A stretch of DNA of 64,000 nucleotides from Myxocyprinus asiaticus (lineage: Eukaryota; Chordata; Actinopteri; Cypriniformes; Catostomidae), in contig NC_059346.1 in NCBI RefSeq assembly GCF_019703515.2, forward strand, positions 49,831,501-49,895,500, written 5' to 3'. Positions 47,225 to 59,304 of the stretch are shown piece after piece. The number at the start of each line of letters is the position of its first letter. Position 1 is the first letter of the stretch. Below the pieces are notes generated by a model, which was not told the DNA's origin, ran no database searches, and saw only the letters and a list, made by a program, of their open reading frames with translations. Position numbers and translations under genes: made by a program.

Positions 47225-48340
47225 ATGATGTACCCCCTACCTTTAGGGACTTTGTCAGAGAAAACAACTTATGCGTGTATCGTTAGAGATCTAATGCAGG
47301 ACCTCCTCAGGGAAATTAGTTCCTCAGTCAACAGTCTGAGTGGTGGAAGGATTCCAGCTTACCTGGTATCCCTAGACCTTGTTGAACAAATCCTTAGATC
47401 TGCTACTATCTCTGTTGTGCAACCTTCACAGATACACATGGCATATAGTTTTGGCATTGCAATTCCAATCCATGTAAATCCTCAGAACCTCAAAATAGGA
47501 TTTATCCTCAATCTACCATCATAGGCAGAATATATATAGACTAAAATCTGTATTTAATGTTGGTTTTCAGAGAGGTAATGCACATATTCACCTCAAAACA
47601 CCACCGACACTCGCCGACCATGATAAGGACCCCTCGCTCTACCTTATCTCTAACCTAAACATGTGTACCAAGACAAAGAACATTCATTGGGTTTGTCAAA
47701 ATGCAACCCCTTTGTTAGAGAGGTGACTAACTACCTCCCTGAACATGTGTCATGGTAGCATGTCCATCAAAGATGAAGGAACAGAGACAAAGGTAGAGCG
47801 AGCAGGCAGTCGCTGGCTCGTTAACACCAGCCACCGAAGTCATACGACTGCCATGATACAGCCACTAAACTAAGGCTACCAAACCAAACGGTGTTCTTAA
47901 CGGTTCCCCAAAGAGCCACCGTGCACATTGACGATATTGTCCTCCTTCATCTCAACGTCGACAAAAATGACGCAGAAATTGAGATCATGGACGCATTTAG
48001 AGGTCACAGCCTCACCGTTGATGACACCCTTCAACAGCAGCTTCAGGCTGAAAGGATGAAATTAGTGAAGTTCAGTCTCAAACCGACTGGCTTGACCACT
48101 ATATTTCTTAGTCACATAAGCAGATCGTCATCTTACCAAGAACACCATATCAGTTTGGTTGCCCTCTAGCTCCTCCTTAGTGGTTGGATCATCATTGCAA
48201 TTATTGCACACGCCACGTACAGGTACATTCAACACCTACAGGCCAGACTGGACTCACTTCTAATACAGCCGTGTTTTACACACCAGTCTGAGCCCATCCC
48301 ACAGGTTAACCCCATCATTTCCAAGGATAAGCATTTTAAC
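47225..48340 (+). pseudogene. Env-like glycoprotein relic, element 2
   Basis: 47225-47524 and 47891-48169 match the two env pieces of element 1. A stop after ISLVAL (48167) precedes the membrane-anchor region, which continues in sequence (LVVGSSLQLLHTPR-like frame) but not in frame. Several indels relative to element 1 show independent decay. Confidence 0.5.
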
Positions 48341-48726
48341 CTTTAATCCTCCTTTCCTCTAACATTTTGTTCCTAGTAACCAATGTCAGGTTCTACTTTG
48401 ATTTTGTGTTATGACCAAAGAACAACAAAGGATTGTGTTATGGTTAATGCTGTGCCTTCCAATAACTTGAAATGTTTATGTGTGATGAATGTAGTTCTAG
48501 AATTAGCTAGAAGTTCTATGCCCAGATGTGCCTCAATCTCTGTCCAGACGATAAAGCCTCTGTGAACTCTAATGAACTGTATGGACTGTGCAACCATTTC
48601 TCTTTCCTATCAGGAATACATGCATGGCATAACCCACAGGTTACTGTGAACTGACAAGAACTGTTCGGCCCTTCAGTTGCTCTAAAGATGCTGGACAACA
48701 ACCAACTCTTCAGAACAAAGGGGGAA

Positions 48727-50740
48727 TGTTGGGCCTCATGTATTCAGATAGAAGACAAAGGCAGGCCTAATACAGTCGTAAAAACCTAACTCAAGCCCCC
48801 ACCTTCCAAGTCGTAAATCTTACTGATAAAAATCGCGCCAAAATCAAACAAAGGGAGTCCAAAACAGACTACAAATCCATGAAGCCTTGCTCACTAAAGG
48901 ATCGAACTCTCAACTCCTATTGGATGAGGCACACAACAGAACGTCCCTCAAACATGACATCATCAGGAGTTGAAATACCTCTGAAATGCTTCCGGGATTT
49001 GCTTCCAGCGACTTTGCTTGCAGCGTGTGGACACAGCTCTTCGCTGCTCTCAGGTGCAACCTCGTGGCACAAGGAAGTAACGTCCAACTTGAAACTGTAG
49101 CCATACAATCTCCATCTCGCTGGATGAGTTGAGATTACTCTGTGTTCAACCGAACACTCTAACGGATCTGAAGGAGACCGCCGAGCAATTTGCATCTTCA
49201 TCCGTTTGCCTACAGAAGTGAAGAGATTAAAGATTTCTCTTCCATCTTCAATCAGTCGACATTTCTGAGTTCTCCGCCAGCCCGCCGAGAATCAACAGTC
49301 GTACCACCCGCCGACAGAGCGAGGAAACGGCCTCCCGTCATCACCCGAGCCTCAAGGAACCAGGTCAGAGTTAAAGGACGGAGGAAAACACATTCTACCT
49401 GTGTCCTCATGCGATTCAAGTAAGAGGTTTACGTCTGGGCAGAGATAGAATATTATAGTGTGTTATTCTTGTGTTTCAAGGTTTTTGCTTGTACAGTTTA
49501 CCGACCGCCATGTCCGCTCATTATTAATACTCAGGGTATTAATTATCACGATTTTGTTTTGCTGTATTGTGGTCCATTAAAGAGTCAAATAACGCGGGAC
49601 TGTTTACGAGCCATCCACCGCGTCTCTGAGCGATGAACTAAACAGCTGCTTTCTCTCCTATGATCGTGAAATCAGCTTTAGGGCTGTCACTTCTCTCTCT
49701 CTCTCAAACTAACCACACACGCACACATACACGCACGCGACCCCTCACAAACATTCTGGCACACATTTTTGGCTCGTAGATAGCTTAAATGCTAAAGCCC
49801 AGCTTTGTCCCTAAGCTATCTTACAAGCGGATGCACGCGGTAACTGGTAGACCCCATCTCCGCCCCCATTCGCAGTCATATTCCCTGGCCGGAAGTCTCG
49901 CGTGACATACTCTCCACGAGAGTCACGTCCGCCATTTTGTGTGCATCCCTCCTTACACACACACACTGTCACACACACACCTTATGTGTTATAGGATTAT
50001 TTTTATTCCATATCTAATCATATCACTGTTTAGTTTGTAGTTGTAAGTCGGAAGTTTATTGACTGCATTGTATTAATTATTAATTGATATTACTGCATAA
50101 ATAAACTTTGTTTATATTACAAAGAGAAGTGTTTTGGTTTGTTTTGCATACGCGTGTGTCATGCTGACGGGATGTCAGTGCTCGGATTCAAACCTTCACT
50201 CATTGTTTTTTTTTCCCGAAAATCGATATTCTTCGGATGTCGATTTTCCTAAGAAAAACAATCTAATATTGAGACTGTTTTATTATTTGGTTATTAGTCC
50301 CTGATTCCAGGGTGGTGCCCCATCAATGTTAATCCTTATTAATATTCTATTGATTTTTGATAATTGATAATTATCTTTGATGGTTGTTGAATTTGAATGA
50401 TCAATAAGCTAGTGTTAATTTTAATTAATGTTTCATCGATGTTAACAATTAACGATTATCTTTGATAATTGTTGATTTAAAGGATTTAAAAAAGCTTACA
50501 TTGATTCTCATCAATATTCTATTGATTTTAATAATTAATAATGATCTTTGATAATTATTCATTATTGCTAATAACCAAACTTGCTCCTAAACGTAGCACA
50601 CTACATTTACTGGAGCCCCATATGAGGTTTTAATGAGTTAGATTCAACTGATTAATTTAAATATTAATTAATAACTACAGAAATAATTATTAATTATTTC
50701 TGATAGTAACACTGATCTAAACAGCCAGTAAAGCCCTACA
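48727..50740 (+). mobile_element. 3' LTR of ERV-like element 2, full length
   Basis: The LTR is 2,014 bp, from TGTTGGGCCTCATG to AAGCCCTACA, uninterrupted, and is the reference LTR of the family in this window. Features in order are: U3 with CAGTCGTAAAAACC and CAAAGGGAGTC; CACGTCCGCCATTTTGTG, a YY1-like site, at about 49925; AATAAA at 50100-50105; and a U5 array of three ~85-bp units (50335-50580). A U5 of about 640 bp is unusually long. Confidence 0.88.
50335..50580 (+). repeat. U5 tandem array with ATTATCTTTGATAAT-type dyads
   Basis: Three imperfect units each begin (T)TCTATTGATTTT or TTTCATCGATG and contain an ATTATC-TTT-GATAAT dyad (50371, 50455 and 50541 areas). Counterparts lie at about 19725-19965 (three units) and 36205-36490 (four units). 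The core combines an inverted GATA pair with CTTTGAT, a TCF/LEF-like word; regulatory function is inferred only. Confidence 0.6.
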
Positions 50741-51997
50741 AAGCGTTTGCATTCATGTATTTAGGTAGGGTATGTTTCAGGACTTATACAACCGAGTTTT
50801 AAAAATGTGAAATATGTGAATAGCAAATTATAGAAAATGATATCATGCTACCATTTTCCATCTAAAGTCTTTGGATAAATAACTGTATCTTACCCGTTTT
50901 GTTGTGTCAACAAGGAGAGATTATATTTACATACTTAAATAAACATTAACATTTTAAAAGCTGTTTTTTCGTGCCATTACAGCTGTTTTGTAGCAGATGT
51001 TTCCACGCTTATTTAATTGAGGCCATCAATTGCATCCTGAGACTGCAAGAAACAAGTACACGGAAATTATTGTATACTGCAGGGAACTGCCTTCTCAGTA
51101 ATTTAAGGGCTAAAATGCACACACAGGCACCAAAAGAGCAGGATTAATTAAAATGGTTAATAAACTATAAGCTCTGAAATAAAGAGCCTGTGGACTGCAG
51201 ATCACAGGGCTGTGTGTAAAACATCTCGGCATAAATATGAAATAATTCAAGCTGGCAAACTCACCCTTGCGAAATAGCTTCAATCTTCTGCTTTTTAGAG
51301 CATCTAGGCTATTTTATCCACCAATTAGTGTCATCTGCCCAACCCTCTGCCAGATGGACTGTGCTATACTTTGTAAAAGGAGCAAAGATGAAAATAACTG
51401 TCCTTTCAGCAGTTGTAGGCTTTCAGAGCCTAAGGGTTTTTGTAAAGAAAACAGCTATGTCTATGTATATACATGAATTTAGGATTAATGATTTTATATA
51501 AAACAGATTCCTTTCACTGAGCCACGAAGAGACGGAAAAGTCACTCAGGATCTTTAAATTGGTGCTATGCATGAGTGGATCCCTTTTTCTCTGAAACTAA
51601 TGTAGCAGCACTAAAGGTATGGGCACTCCAAGAGTGCTGCTTATCTGATCTAGTGATGTGTACTGTATTTGTCAGATTTAAGGTCTTATTTGATCACAGT
51701 TCAGTCATGACAACTCTTGGAAAGATTTAGCATGGTAATGTAGGTATGACATATTGATGGGATATTGGTCTTAATGGACTAGATCTGCAAACGCTACTGC
51801 TGCAAAGCAAGTAGGGGGACCTGCTACTGCTAGAAAATACACATACATGCAGAGTTAGCAAGTGGACATGCTGCTGCATATTTTGGCATAACTCAAGACA
51901 TGCTGCATCGATATAAACATGCTGCTGCACAAATAGACATTACAGACAATTCCCATGTAGCAGATATAGGCTAGTGGAGCTAGAGTGGAGGTGGGTT
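50741..51997. other. No recognised gene
   Basis: AT-rich DNA after the LTR end. Frames at 51267-51476 and 51727-52046 are short with no domain. Confidence 0.45.
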
Positions 51998-52183
51998 TCA
52001 GAGGAAACTCTTGCAGCGCGCTGCAGAGAAACAAGCTTATCTGCAAAAATAAACCATTTAAATGTTAGACAAAGAAAGAGATGCATGTTGATTGGCTACC
52101 TGAATACAAGTCAAAGGACCAGTTAGCTTACAAAATACAAGCTGATTGGCTTAAAATGTCACATGTGAGAGAGCCGATTGGAT
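51998..52183 (+). repeat. Interspersed repeat, copy A (cut by DIRS copy 3)
   Basis: The stretch (AGCGCGCTGCAGAGAAAC ... GACAAAGAAAGAGATGC ... TGATTGGCTACCTGAATAC ... GAGCCGATTGGAT) is the same repeat as 55437-55474 + 60496-60525 + 61366-61480. It stops exactly where DIRS copy 3 begins. The family is not recognised; it is rich in GATTGG (inverted CCAAT) words. Confidence 0.75.
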
Positions 52184-53379
52184 AACATCCTGGTTACTTG
52201 CATAACCTCCGTTCCTTGATGGAGGGAACGAGACGTTGTGTCGATGTAGTGACATTAGGGGTCACTCTTGGGAGACACCTCTGGTCTTTGATAAAAGGCC
52301 AATGAAAATTGGCGAGTGGTATTTGCATGCCACTCCCCCAGACATACAGGTATAAAAGGAGCTGGTATGCAACCACTCATTCAGGTTTTATGCTGAGGAG
52401 CCAAGACAAGGTCCGGCCATTTCAGCGGGTAGTTCAGCATTGTGGCAGGAGGGACACAATGTCTCGTTCCCTCCATCAGGGAACGGAGGTTACGCAAGTA
52501 ACCAGGATGTTCCCTATCTGTCACTCACTCGACATTGTGTCGATATAGTGACACTAGGGGTCCCTATACGAAACGCCACAACTGGCTGAACTATGTTACG
52601 TGAACTGGCGGTGTGTGATGGGCAGACCACTGTGTGCCTCGCAGCCAGCACACCAGGTCGACACGTAACCTCCCCCAACATAGTTATGAGTGTCGAATGG
52701 CCCTTTGGGGACAAGTCGACTACCCAAAAGATAGAGACAGGCTAATCCAGTTGTGGCCTCTTTTCCCCTTCTTTTTTTCCACTCCCTAAAAAAGAAGGGG
52801 GATTATCCGACTGGGCCGCCAGGTCTAGTCGGGGAGTGTCCCTCCCAAGGGGAGGACACCGCGGAGACCACACCTCGCCCAAAGAGAGGGGGGGATATTT
52901 AAGTGGAAAAATATGTCACATGGTCTTGATAACCAAGTGGAGAGTCTCAAGGTAGATCCTACCCAACGGGGCAGGAGTTACTACAAACATGGAGATTGGG
53001 GCAGAGGGGCTCTGCCCAAGGAAGATGCAGTTTGCCAACAGGGAAACAAATTAGCAGAAGATATACATCGCGTGGGGTTTTACCTTACAGGGAACCGCCA
53101 CATGCGGAGCACCTACCCCAGAACAGGGCTCTTAGTTAGCACGTGTACTGGGCTGGCAGCGAATCTCTCCGAAAACTTGACTGCCACAGGGCTCGGAGGA
53201 GGTCAACCAGGGAACATAGTTTGTGAACACTACTCAGAATTAATGGTGCACATCTTCAACTCAAAAGAGGTGGAAGACGCTATGTGCAAGCAATACACCT
53301 GGCCGGCTATCCCAGGCTTATCCGCTTGTATTGCGTGCCACTAACTGGGACGAAATCAGTTCCACCCTGAGGTTATAGA

Positions 53380-54560
53380 ACCTTGCAAAGGTGTTGGGTG
53401 TTGCCCAGCCTGCTGGTCTGCAAATGTCTGTTAGAGAGGCACCCCTGGCCAGTGCTCAGGAGGCCACTATACCCCTGGTAGAATGGGCTCGTAGCCCTAC
53501 TGGGGGCGGCATGTCCTGGGCATGATATGCCATAGTTATGGCATCAATGAGCCAGTGGGCGATCCTCTGCTTGGAGACAGCGCTTCCTTTCCTCTGTGCA
53601 CCAAAGCAGACAAAGAGCTGCTCAGAGATTCTAAAGCTCTGCGTGTGATCCAAATAGATGCGTAAAGCATGCACCGGACACAGCAACGATAGGGCTGGGT
53701 CTGCCTCCTCCTGGGGCAGCACTCGCAGGTTCACCACCTGATCCCTAAAAGGGGTTGTGGGAACCTTGGGCACATAGCCTGGTCGGGGTCTCAGGATCAC
53801 GTGAGAGTAGCCCGCACCGAACTCCAGGCACGATTCACTGGCAGAGAACTATTGCAGGTCTCCTACCCTCTTGATGGAAGTGAGCGCAGTCAGGAGGGCA
53901 GTCTTCAAAGAGAGTGCCTTAAGCTCAGCTGACTGCAAAGGCTCAAAAGGGGCTCTCTGTAGACCCTGAAGAACTACAGAGAGGTCCCATGAGGGAACGA
54001 GGCACGGTCTGGAGGGATTCAGCCTCCTGGCGCCTCTCAGGAACCTGATGATCAGGTCGTGCTTCCCTAAGGACTTACCGTCTACTGCGTTGTGGTGTTT
54101 TGCTATGGCGGCAACGTACACCTTCAAGGTGGAAGGGGACAGCCGCCATTCCAACCTCTCCTGCAGGAAGGAAAGCACTGATCCGACTGCGCATCTCTGG
54201 GGGTAGAACACCACTTAGCGAACAGACGCCACTTAAAGGCATACAGGCGCCTCGTAGAGGGGGCCCTAGCCTGAGTGATCATGTCTACCACAGCGGGTGG
54301 TAGACTGCTTAGGTCTTCCGCGTCCCATCCAGGGGCCAGACATGGAGAGTCCAGATGTCTGGTCGCGGGTGCCAGATGGTGCCACGTCCCTGAGAAAGAA
54401 GGTCCCTCCTCAGGGGAATTCGCCGGGGGGAGCTGTCGCGAGGAGCGTGAGGTCCGAGAACCACATCTGGGTTGGCCAGTAGAGTGCTACCAGGATGACC
54501 TGCTCCTCGTCCTCCCTGACCTTGCACAGGGTCTGTGCAAGTAGGCTCACTGGGGGAAAT
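53380..54560 (-). pseudogene. DIRS tyrosine recombinase, copy 3
   Basis: 53849-54214 holds the core-binding region through SIKRVGDL with the first catalytic Arg. 53456-53800 continues through RAHSTRG and ends at a stop after IVAS, before the Tyr motif. The segment beyond (53380-53455) is frame-disturbed. The copy is inactive. Confidence 0.8.
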
Positions 54561-54624
54561 GCATATTTGCACAGGCCAGGGGGCCAGCTGTGTGCCAGCG
54601 CATCTATGCTGAGGGGGGCCTCGG

Positions 54625-54990
54625 TCAGGGTGTACCAGAGCGGGCAGTTGGAGGATTCTTGGGAGGCGAACAAGTGCACCTGTGCCTGAATCGACTCCAA
54701 ATCAGCTGGACCACCTGAGGGTGGAGTCTCCACTCTCCCCTGAGGGTAACCTGCCATGACAGCGTGTCCGCTGTAGTGTTGAGGTTGCCCGGGATATGAG
54801 TGGCTCGCAGCGACTTAAAGTACTGCTGACTCCAGAGGAGGAGATGGCTGGCGAGTTGTGACATACAACGAGAGCGCAGACCTCCTTGGCAGTTGACATA
54901 TGCTACTGTTGCCGTGTTGTCTGTCCGAACTAACACGTGTTTGCCCTGGATCAATGTCCCAAAGCTCCGCAGGGCAAGCAGAATTGCCAA
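54625..54990 (-). pseudogene. DIRS RNase H, copy 3
   Basis: A 121-codon frame shows an RNase H core: VLVRTDNTATVAYVN with a catalytic Asp, GGLRSRCMSQLASHLLLW, and HIPGNLNTTADTLSW with the C-terminal Asp. This is the best-preserved RNase H of the three copies. Its N-terminal half and the RT are deleted at the junction near 55000. Confidence 0.75.
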
Positions 54991-55009
54991 AAACTCGGTG
55001 CAGAATTGC

Positions 55010-55336
55010 CAAAAACGACGGTGTCGCCGAATAGGCCAGCCTGGGTGATGGGGGCAGCAAGGAACCGTGTCCTGTCGGCCTCACCCATCTCGACCAGGTT
55101 GAGCCAAAGGTGGCACTCCTGGACCACTAATGTGGACATCTTCCATCCAAGAGACCGCGCCGTGACCTTCATCGCTTGGAGAGCGAGGTCAGTCACTGAG
55201 CGCAGTTCCTGCATCAATCAGTTCCTTTAGCGCCTTGGCGGACTTGCAGGAGAGTCATGGCGTGCAGGGCGGAGGCAGCTTGTCCATCGGCACCGTAGGC
55301 CTTGGCCGTCAGAGACGACGTAAACCCACAGGCCTT
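55010..55336 (-). pseudogene. DIRS gag fragment, copy 3
   Basis: The frame 54951-55217 contains LRSVTDLALQAMKVTARSLG and VVQECHLWLNLVEMGEADRT, the conserved gag C-terminal segment of copy 2. It is joined out of context to RNase H at about 55000. Confidence 0.7.
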
Positions 55337-55474
55337 ACTTTGTTAATGATGCGCTTTAATGTGAAATGGCTAAAAGCAGACCTTACTGTGCAAGCTGGTA
55401 AAAGTCCCAGCAAGCCACCTGAGCAAATAACATTTTCTGAGAAAACTCTCGTAGCGCACTGCAGAGAAACCAGC
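55337..55474 (+). repeat. Interspersed repeat, copy B (first part)
   Basis: From about 55437 (TCTGAGAAAACTCTCGTAGC, GCACTGCAGAGAAACCAG) the sequence matches copy A. The match continues beyond the LINE at 60496 (CTGCAAAACAGCCATTTAAAT). 55337-55436 is unassigned. Confidence 0.65.
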
Positions 55475-55559
55475 TTCTTCTTCTTCTTCTTTAGGTTTTT
55501 TGGCGGGTTGCGAACCAACATAATAGGTGCATACCGCCACCTTCTGTGATGGAGTGTGA

Positions 55560-58500
55560 AGATAATGAAATCTATATTTTTCCCTATTCCCTATATCCTG
55601 TATTTTAATCCACTGCTCCTAATAAGTCTTATTATTGCATTCATTTGTTTCCCCACATTTGGACTATCATTTAAGTTATTGCTTATTATGAATTCTTGGC
55701 TTCCTAAGGTTTGTAATTCTTCCTTAAGACTCCTCCTTTCTCTTTCATATGCAGGACATACCATCAACATATGCTCTACTGTCTCCTCTAATGCTATTAT
55801 GTTTCCCTATGATGTGTAATGTATAGTTAAGATTTGAATGTCCTGTTCTTAGATGTGTGAAAATAACTTGTTCCAATCTACTTATGTTATGAATGAATTT
55901 ACTTTTTTTAATGATCCTTTGTACCTTATGATAATGTCTTCCTGTTTGACATGAATCCTAATAAGCCTGCCATTTCCTATTGCATGCTTCCAATACCAAA
56001 TGTTTCCCTTCTGATATGCTAAGTGAAATATTTATACTTGGTTTATCCATCCTTAATGATTCTTTAGCCATTTTGTCTGCTTCTTCATTGCCTTGAATTC
56101 CTACATGTGCTGGTACACACATGAAATGAATTATTACTCCTATCTGTTTTAGACTGTATAATGTAATCATGATTTCTATTAAAATGTCACTTCTATTTGT
56201 TTGATTTGATTGCAAACTCATAAGAACCGCCATTGAGTCAGAACATATTATTACTTTATCTGCTCTTACTTCATAAACCCAACCTCTGCGATCGTCTCTG
56301 CAGTGTATACAGATGTACCATCTGTTATTCTTCCAAACTTCCTTACTTCAAACTCTGGAACATAAAAAGCTGCCCCTGTCCTTCTGGTTTCTTGGTTCTT
56401 TGAGCCATCTGTGTATACTTGAAGAAATTAATAATGCATACTTTTTATATATACTTTTACATATGTTTTTGTATTAACTCCATCCCTTTTTTCATTAATT
56501 CTTTCATGTAGCTTTAAATTAATTTCAGATTGTATGAAAAACCAAGGTGGTATCGGAGGTATTGCAACTATTGGAGCAAATTACTTTGTATCTAGACCAT
56601 TTTCATTAGCATTTTCATTTCTTTATTTTCCATGCAATGCCTTTACCTGGTGTATTTATTGTTTCCCAACTTTCAGCAAGTACTCCCCTTACTGGATGAT
56701 CATTGTTTTGTCCCTGAAGATTAATCCAGTATGCCATAGCTAGTTTCTCTCTTCTTATATACAGTGGCATTTCTGATGTTTCCACCTGTAATGCTGCAAT
56801 TGGTGTAGTTTTAACTGCTCCTAAAATGAGTCTTAATGCTTTAGCTTGCATGACATCTAGTTTCTTTAGCATAGTTGCAGATGCAGATTCATATACAATA
56901 CAACCATAGTCTAGTACTGATCACATAAGTCCAACATAAATATACCCTTTAACGATTGTTTGTCTGCACCCCAGTCTTTCCTGCAACCCCTCTCATTAAG
57001 TTTAATACTTTACTACATTTCTTTATAATATAATCTATATGATCCTTCCAAGTTATCTTTTCATCAAACCACATTCCCAGATATTTAAACTTAGATCATT
57101 TTTCTTATGATGTCCCATATAATTTAAGTTGTTTGTTCTCTTTAATTTTCTTCTTTGTAAATATCTGATAACATGTTTTGGATGTTGAAAATTTGAACCC
57201 CCATTATAAAGACCATTTCTCAACTATCCCTATTGCTTCTTGAATTCTCTCCATATTAAAGGATATATTCCTTCCTCTTTTCCACATTATTCCATCATCC
57301 ACAAATAAAGCCATGTTAATTCCTGATGACACTCCTTCAAATATGTCATTAATCATAATATTAAATAATATAGGGCTTATCACACTTCCCTGAGGTGTTC
57401 CGTTCTCCACTCTTACAGTTTGAGACAATTCATTACCTACTCGAACTTGGATTGTTCTTTCAAATAAAAAAACTTAAAACCCAATTATAGATTCTTCCCT
57501 CTATTCCAATTTTAATAATAAACCTTATTTCCACATCATGTCGTATGCCTTCTCAGTATCAAAATAAACTGCCACTAACCCCTCTTTCATTGCTATTGCT
57601 TTCTTAACATCTGTTTCCAATATTATTAGTGCATCCAATGTTGATCTACCTTTTCTAAAACCATTTTGATAAGGTGCTGACAATCCCTTACTCTCCAACA
57701 CATAATACAGCCTATTTACAATCATTTTCTCCATCAATTTACATAGGTTAGATGTATGTGCTATTGGTCTATAATTCCCAGCTATTGATAGATCTTTCCC
57801 CATCTTAGCTATTGGAATTATTATGGCATGTTTCCATGATCCCTTCTACCCATATCTTATTAAATAAGTCCAGTATTGCATTAAGTATTATGTTGTCTAC
57901 ATATTTTAGCATAATATAACATACTAGATCTTTTCCTGGCACTGTTTATTTAATTTGATAAAATACTCTTTTAAGTTCCCATGTTTCAAATGCAACCTCT
58001 TTTGCTCCTTTTCCATCAGGTTTTTTATTATACATATATTGATGTTGCTGCAAAATATCTGGTCTTTTCCTTCTATAATTCTCATCGAGATTTTCTTTAC
58101 TATGTGCCTTCTGAAATGTTTTAACTAATAGTTCTGCCTTGTCTTTTTCTGTAATAGCTATTCTTCCTTCTCTTGATATCGGTATATTTCTGGTTTTATA
58201 TATCCCAATCATTTTCTTTAATGTAACCCATACCTCACCCAATCCTGTTTCTTTACCTATAGAAGAACAATAACCTTGCCAGTATCTCTTTTATGCCTGT
58301 TTAATTTACCTCCTTGCCTGTGCTCTTTCCCTCTGATATTATTGTACTGTTTTTGGTGTCAGTGTTCTTTTTAATATTCTAAATGCCTTATTTCTTTTTT
58401 TTATAATTGCATTGGAACAATTGTCATTCCACCATGGAACAACTTTCTCCCTTCCTTTTCCTTTCCCTGTAGGGATTGATTCTTCTGCTGCTCTGATTAA

Positions 58501-59303
58501 TATTGAGCTTAATTTATCTGTACACTCATCAATGTCATCCTCCATACTATAATTCATCAATTCTGTCTTACATATGCTATTATATTTCCCCCAATCTGCT
58601 TTCTCAAATTTCCATCTTTATTGTTTTGCTACTACACACCTTTGCATTTCTAATCCTATTGTGCAGGTTACTAGATGATGATCACTCCCAGTTGTTGATT
58701 GATCTAGTATTTCCCATTGACATTTTACTGCTCTTATTGCTGATACTATTGTTAGATCTATATATGACTTAGTTGAATCTCTGATATTGAACCTTGTTCC
58801 ACTCCCATCATTTAAGCATACCAATAAATTCTCCTCCATATATTCTTCCACCACTATGCCATTTTTATTTGTGCTTAAACTTCCCCATGTAACACTGTGC
58901 ACAAATCACCACACCATATCACCATACCTTCTACTTTACTCCAAATTTTGTTTAATTCTATTAAGGATAACTGTTCACATGGATTGTAATAGATTATTAT
59001 TGTTACTTTTCCTAACTGTGTCCAAACCTCCACCTTAGTACCTTCATATTGTGGTTCTATATTTACTTCCCTATAAGCCACCCCAATCTTTATAAACGTT
59101 GCACACCCCCCACCATTTGTTTCTGTTCTATCTTTTCTCACAGATATGTACCCAGGAATAACAGAGTTTAATCACGGTTTAAGCCATGTTTCTTGGATAC
59201 ATATAACATCTGGAGGATTTGTTAATTTATGTACTATTCTTTTGAACTCTTGGCCATTTGCGATAAGACTTCTGGCATTACATTGTACTATCCTGAATGT
59301 CAT
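55560..59303 (-). pseudogene. LINE ORF2 (endonuclease, RT, RNase H), degraded
   Basis: The start is ATG at 59303 (MTFRIVQCNARSLI). The endonuclease region reads VICIQETW, IIYYNPCEQLS, MVIWCGD and, near 58650, STTGSDHHLV. RT follows: NYRPIAHTSNLCKLMEKM, NGFRKGRSTLDAL, VYFDTEKAYDMMW, NGTPQGSVISPILFNIMIND and FVDDGIMW, with both catalytic Asp residues kept. RNase H shows PAHVGIQGNEEADKMAKESL at about 56080-56130. The C-terminal part includes EETVEHMLMVCPAYERERR near 55765. Many stops and frameshifts interrupt it. The family protein nicks target DNA and primes reverse transcription there. Confidence 0.85.
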
Positions 59304-59304
59304 A

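Larger units (their letters stand above)
46385..48726 (+). mobile_element. Internal region of ERV-like element 2, 5'-truncated, lacking pol
   Basis: Homology to element 1 starts abruptly in mid-gag (GTGAAAAACTCAAGCTTATATGG, matching 13493) and runs through gag directly to env. The protease and all of pol are missing: gag sequence to about 47219 is joined to env sequence at about 47240. A polypurine tract at 48714-48726 precedes the LTR. The 5' LTR and the gag N-terminus are absent. Confidence 0.8.
52184..55336 (-). mobile_element. DIRS1-type retrotransposon copy 3, internally deleted
   Basis: The 3' end (AACATCCTGGTTAC at 52184), terminal repeat and complementary region (about 52460-52565, GTT at 52509-52511) are intact. 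YR and RNase H follow on the minus strand. Near 55000 the RNase H sequence is joined directly to gag sequence (VVQECHLWLNLVEMGEAD), removing all of RT. The element stops near 55336 within gag, without a 5' terminal repeat. Confidence 0.9.
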
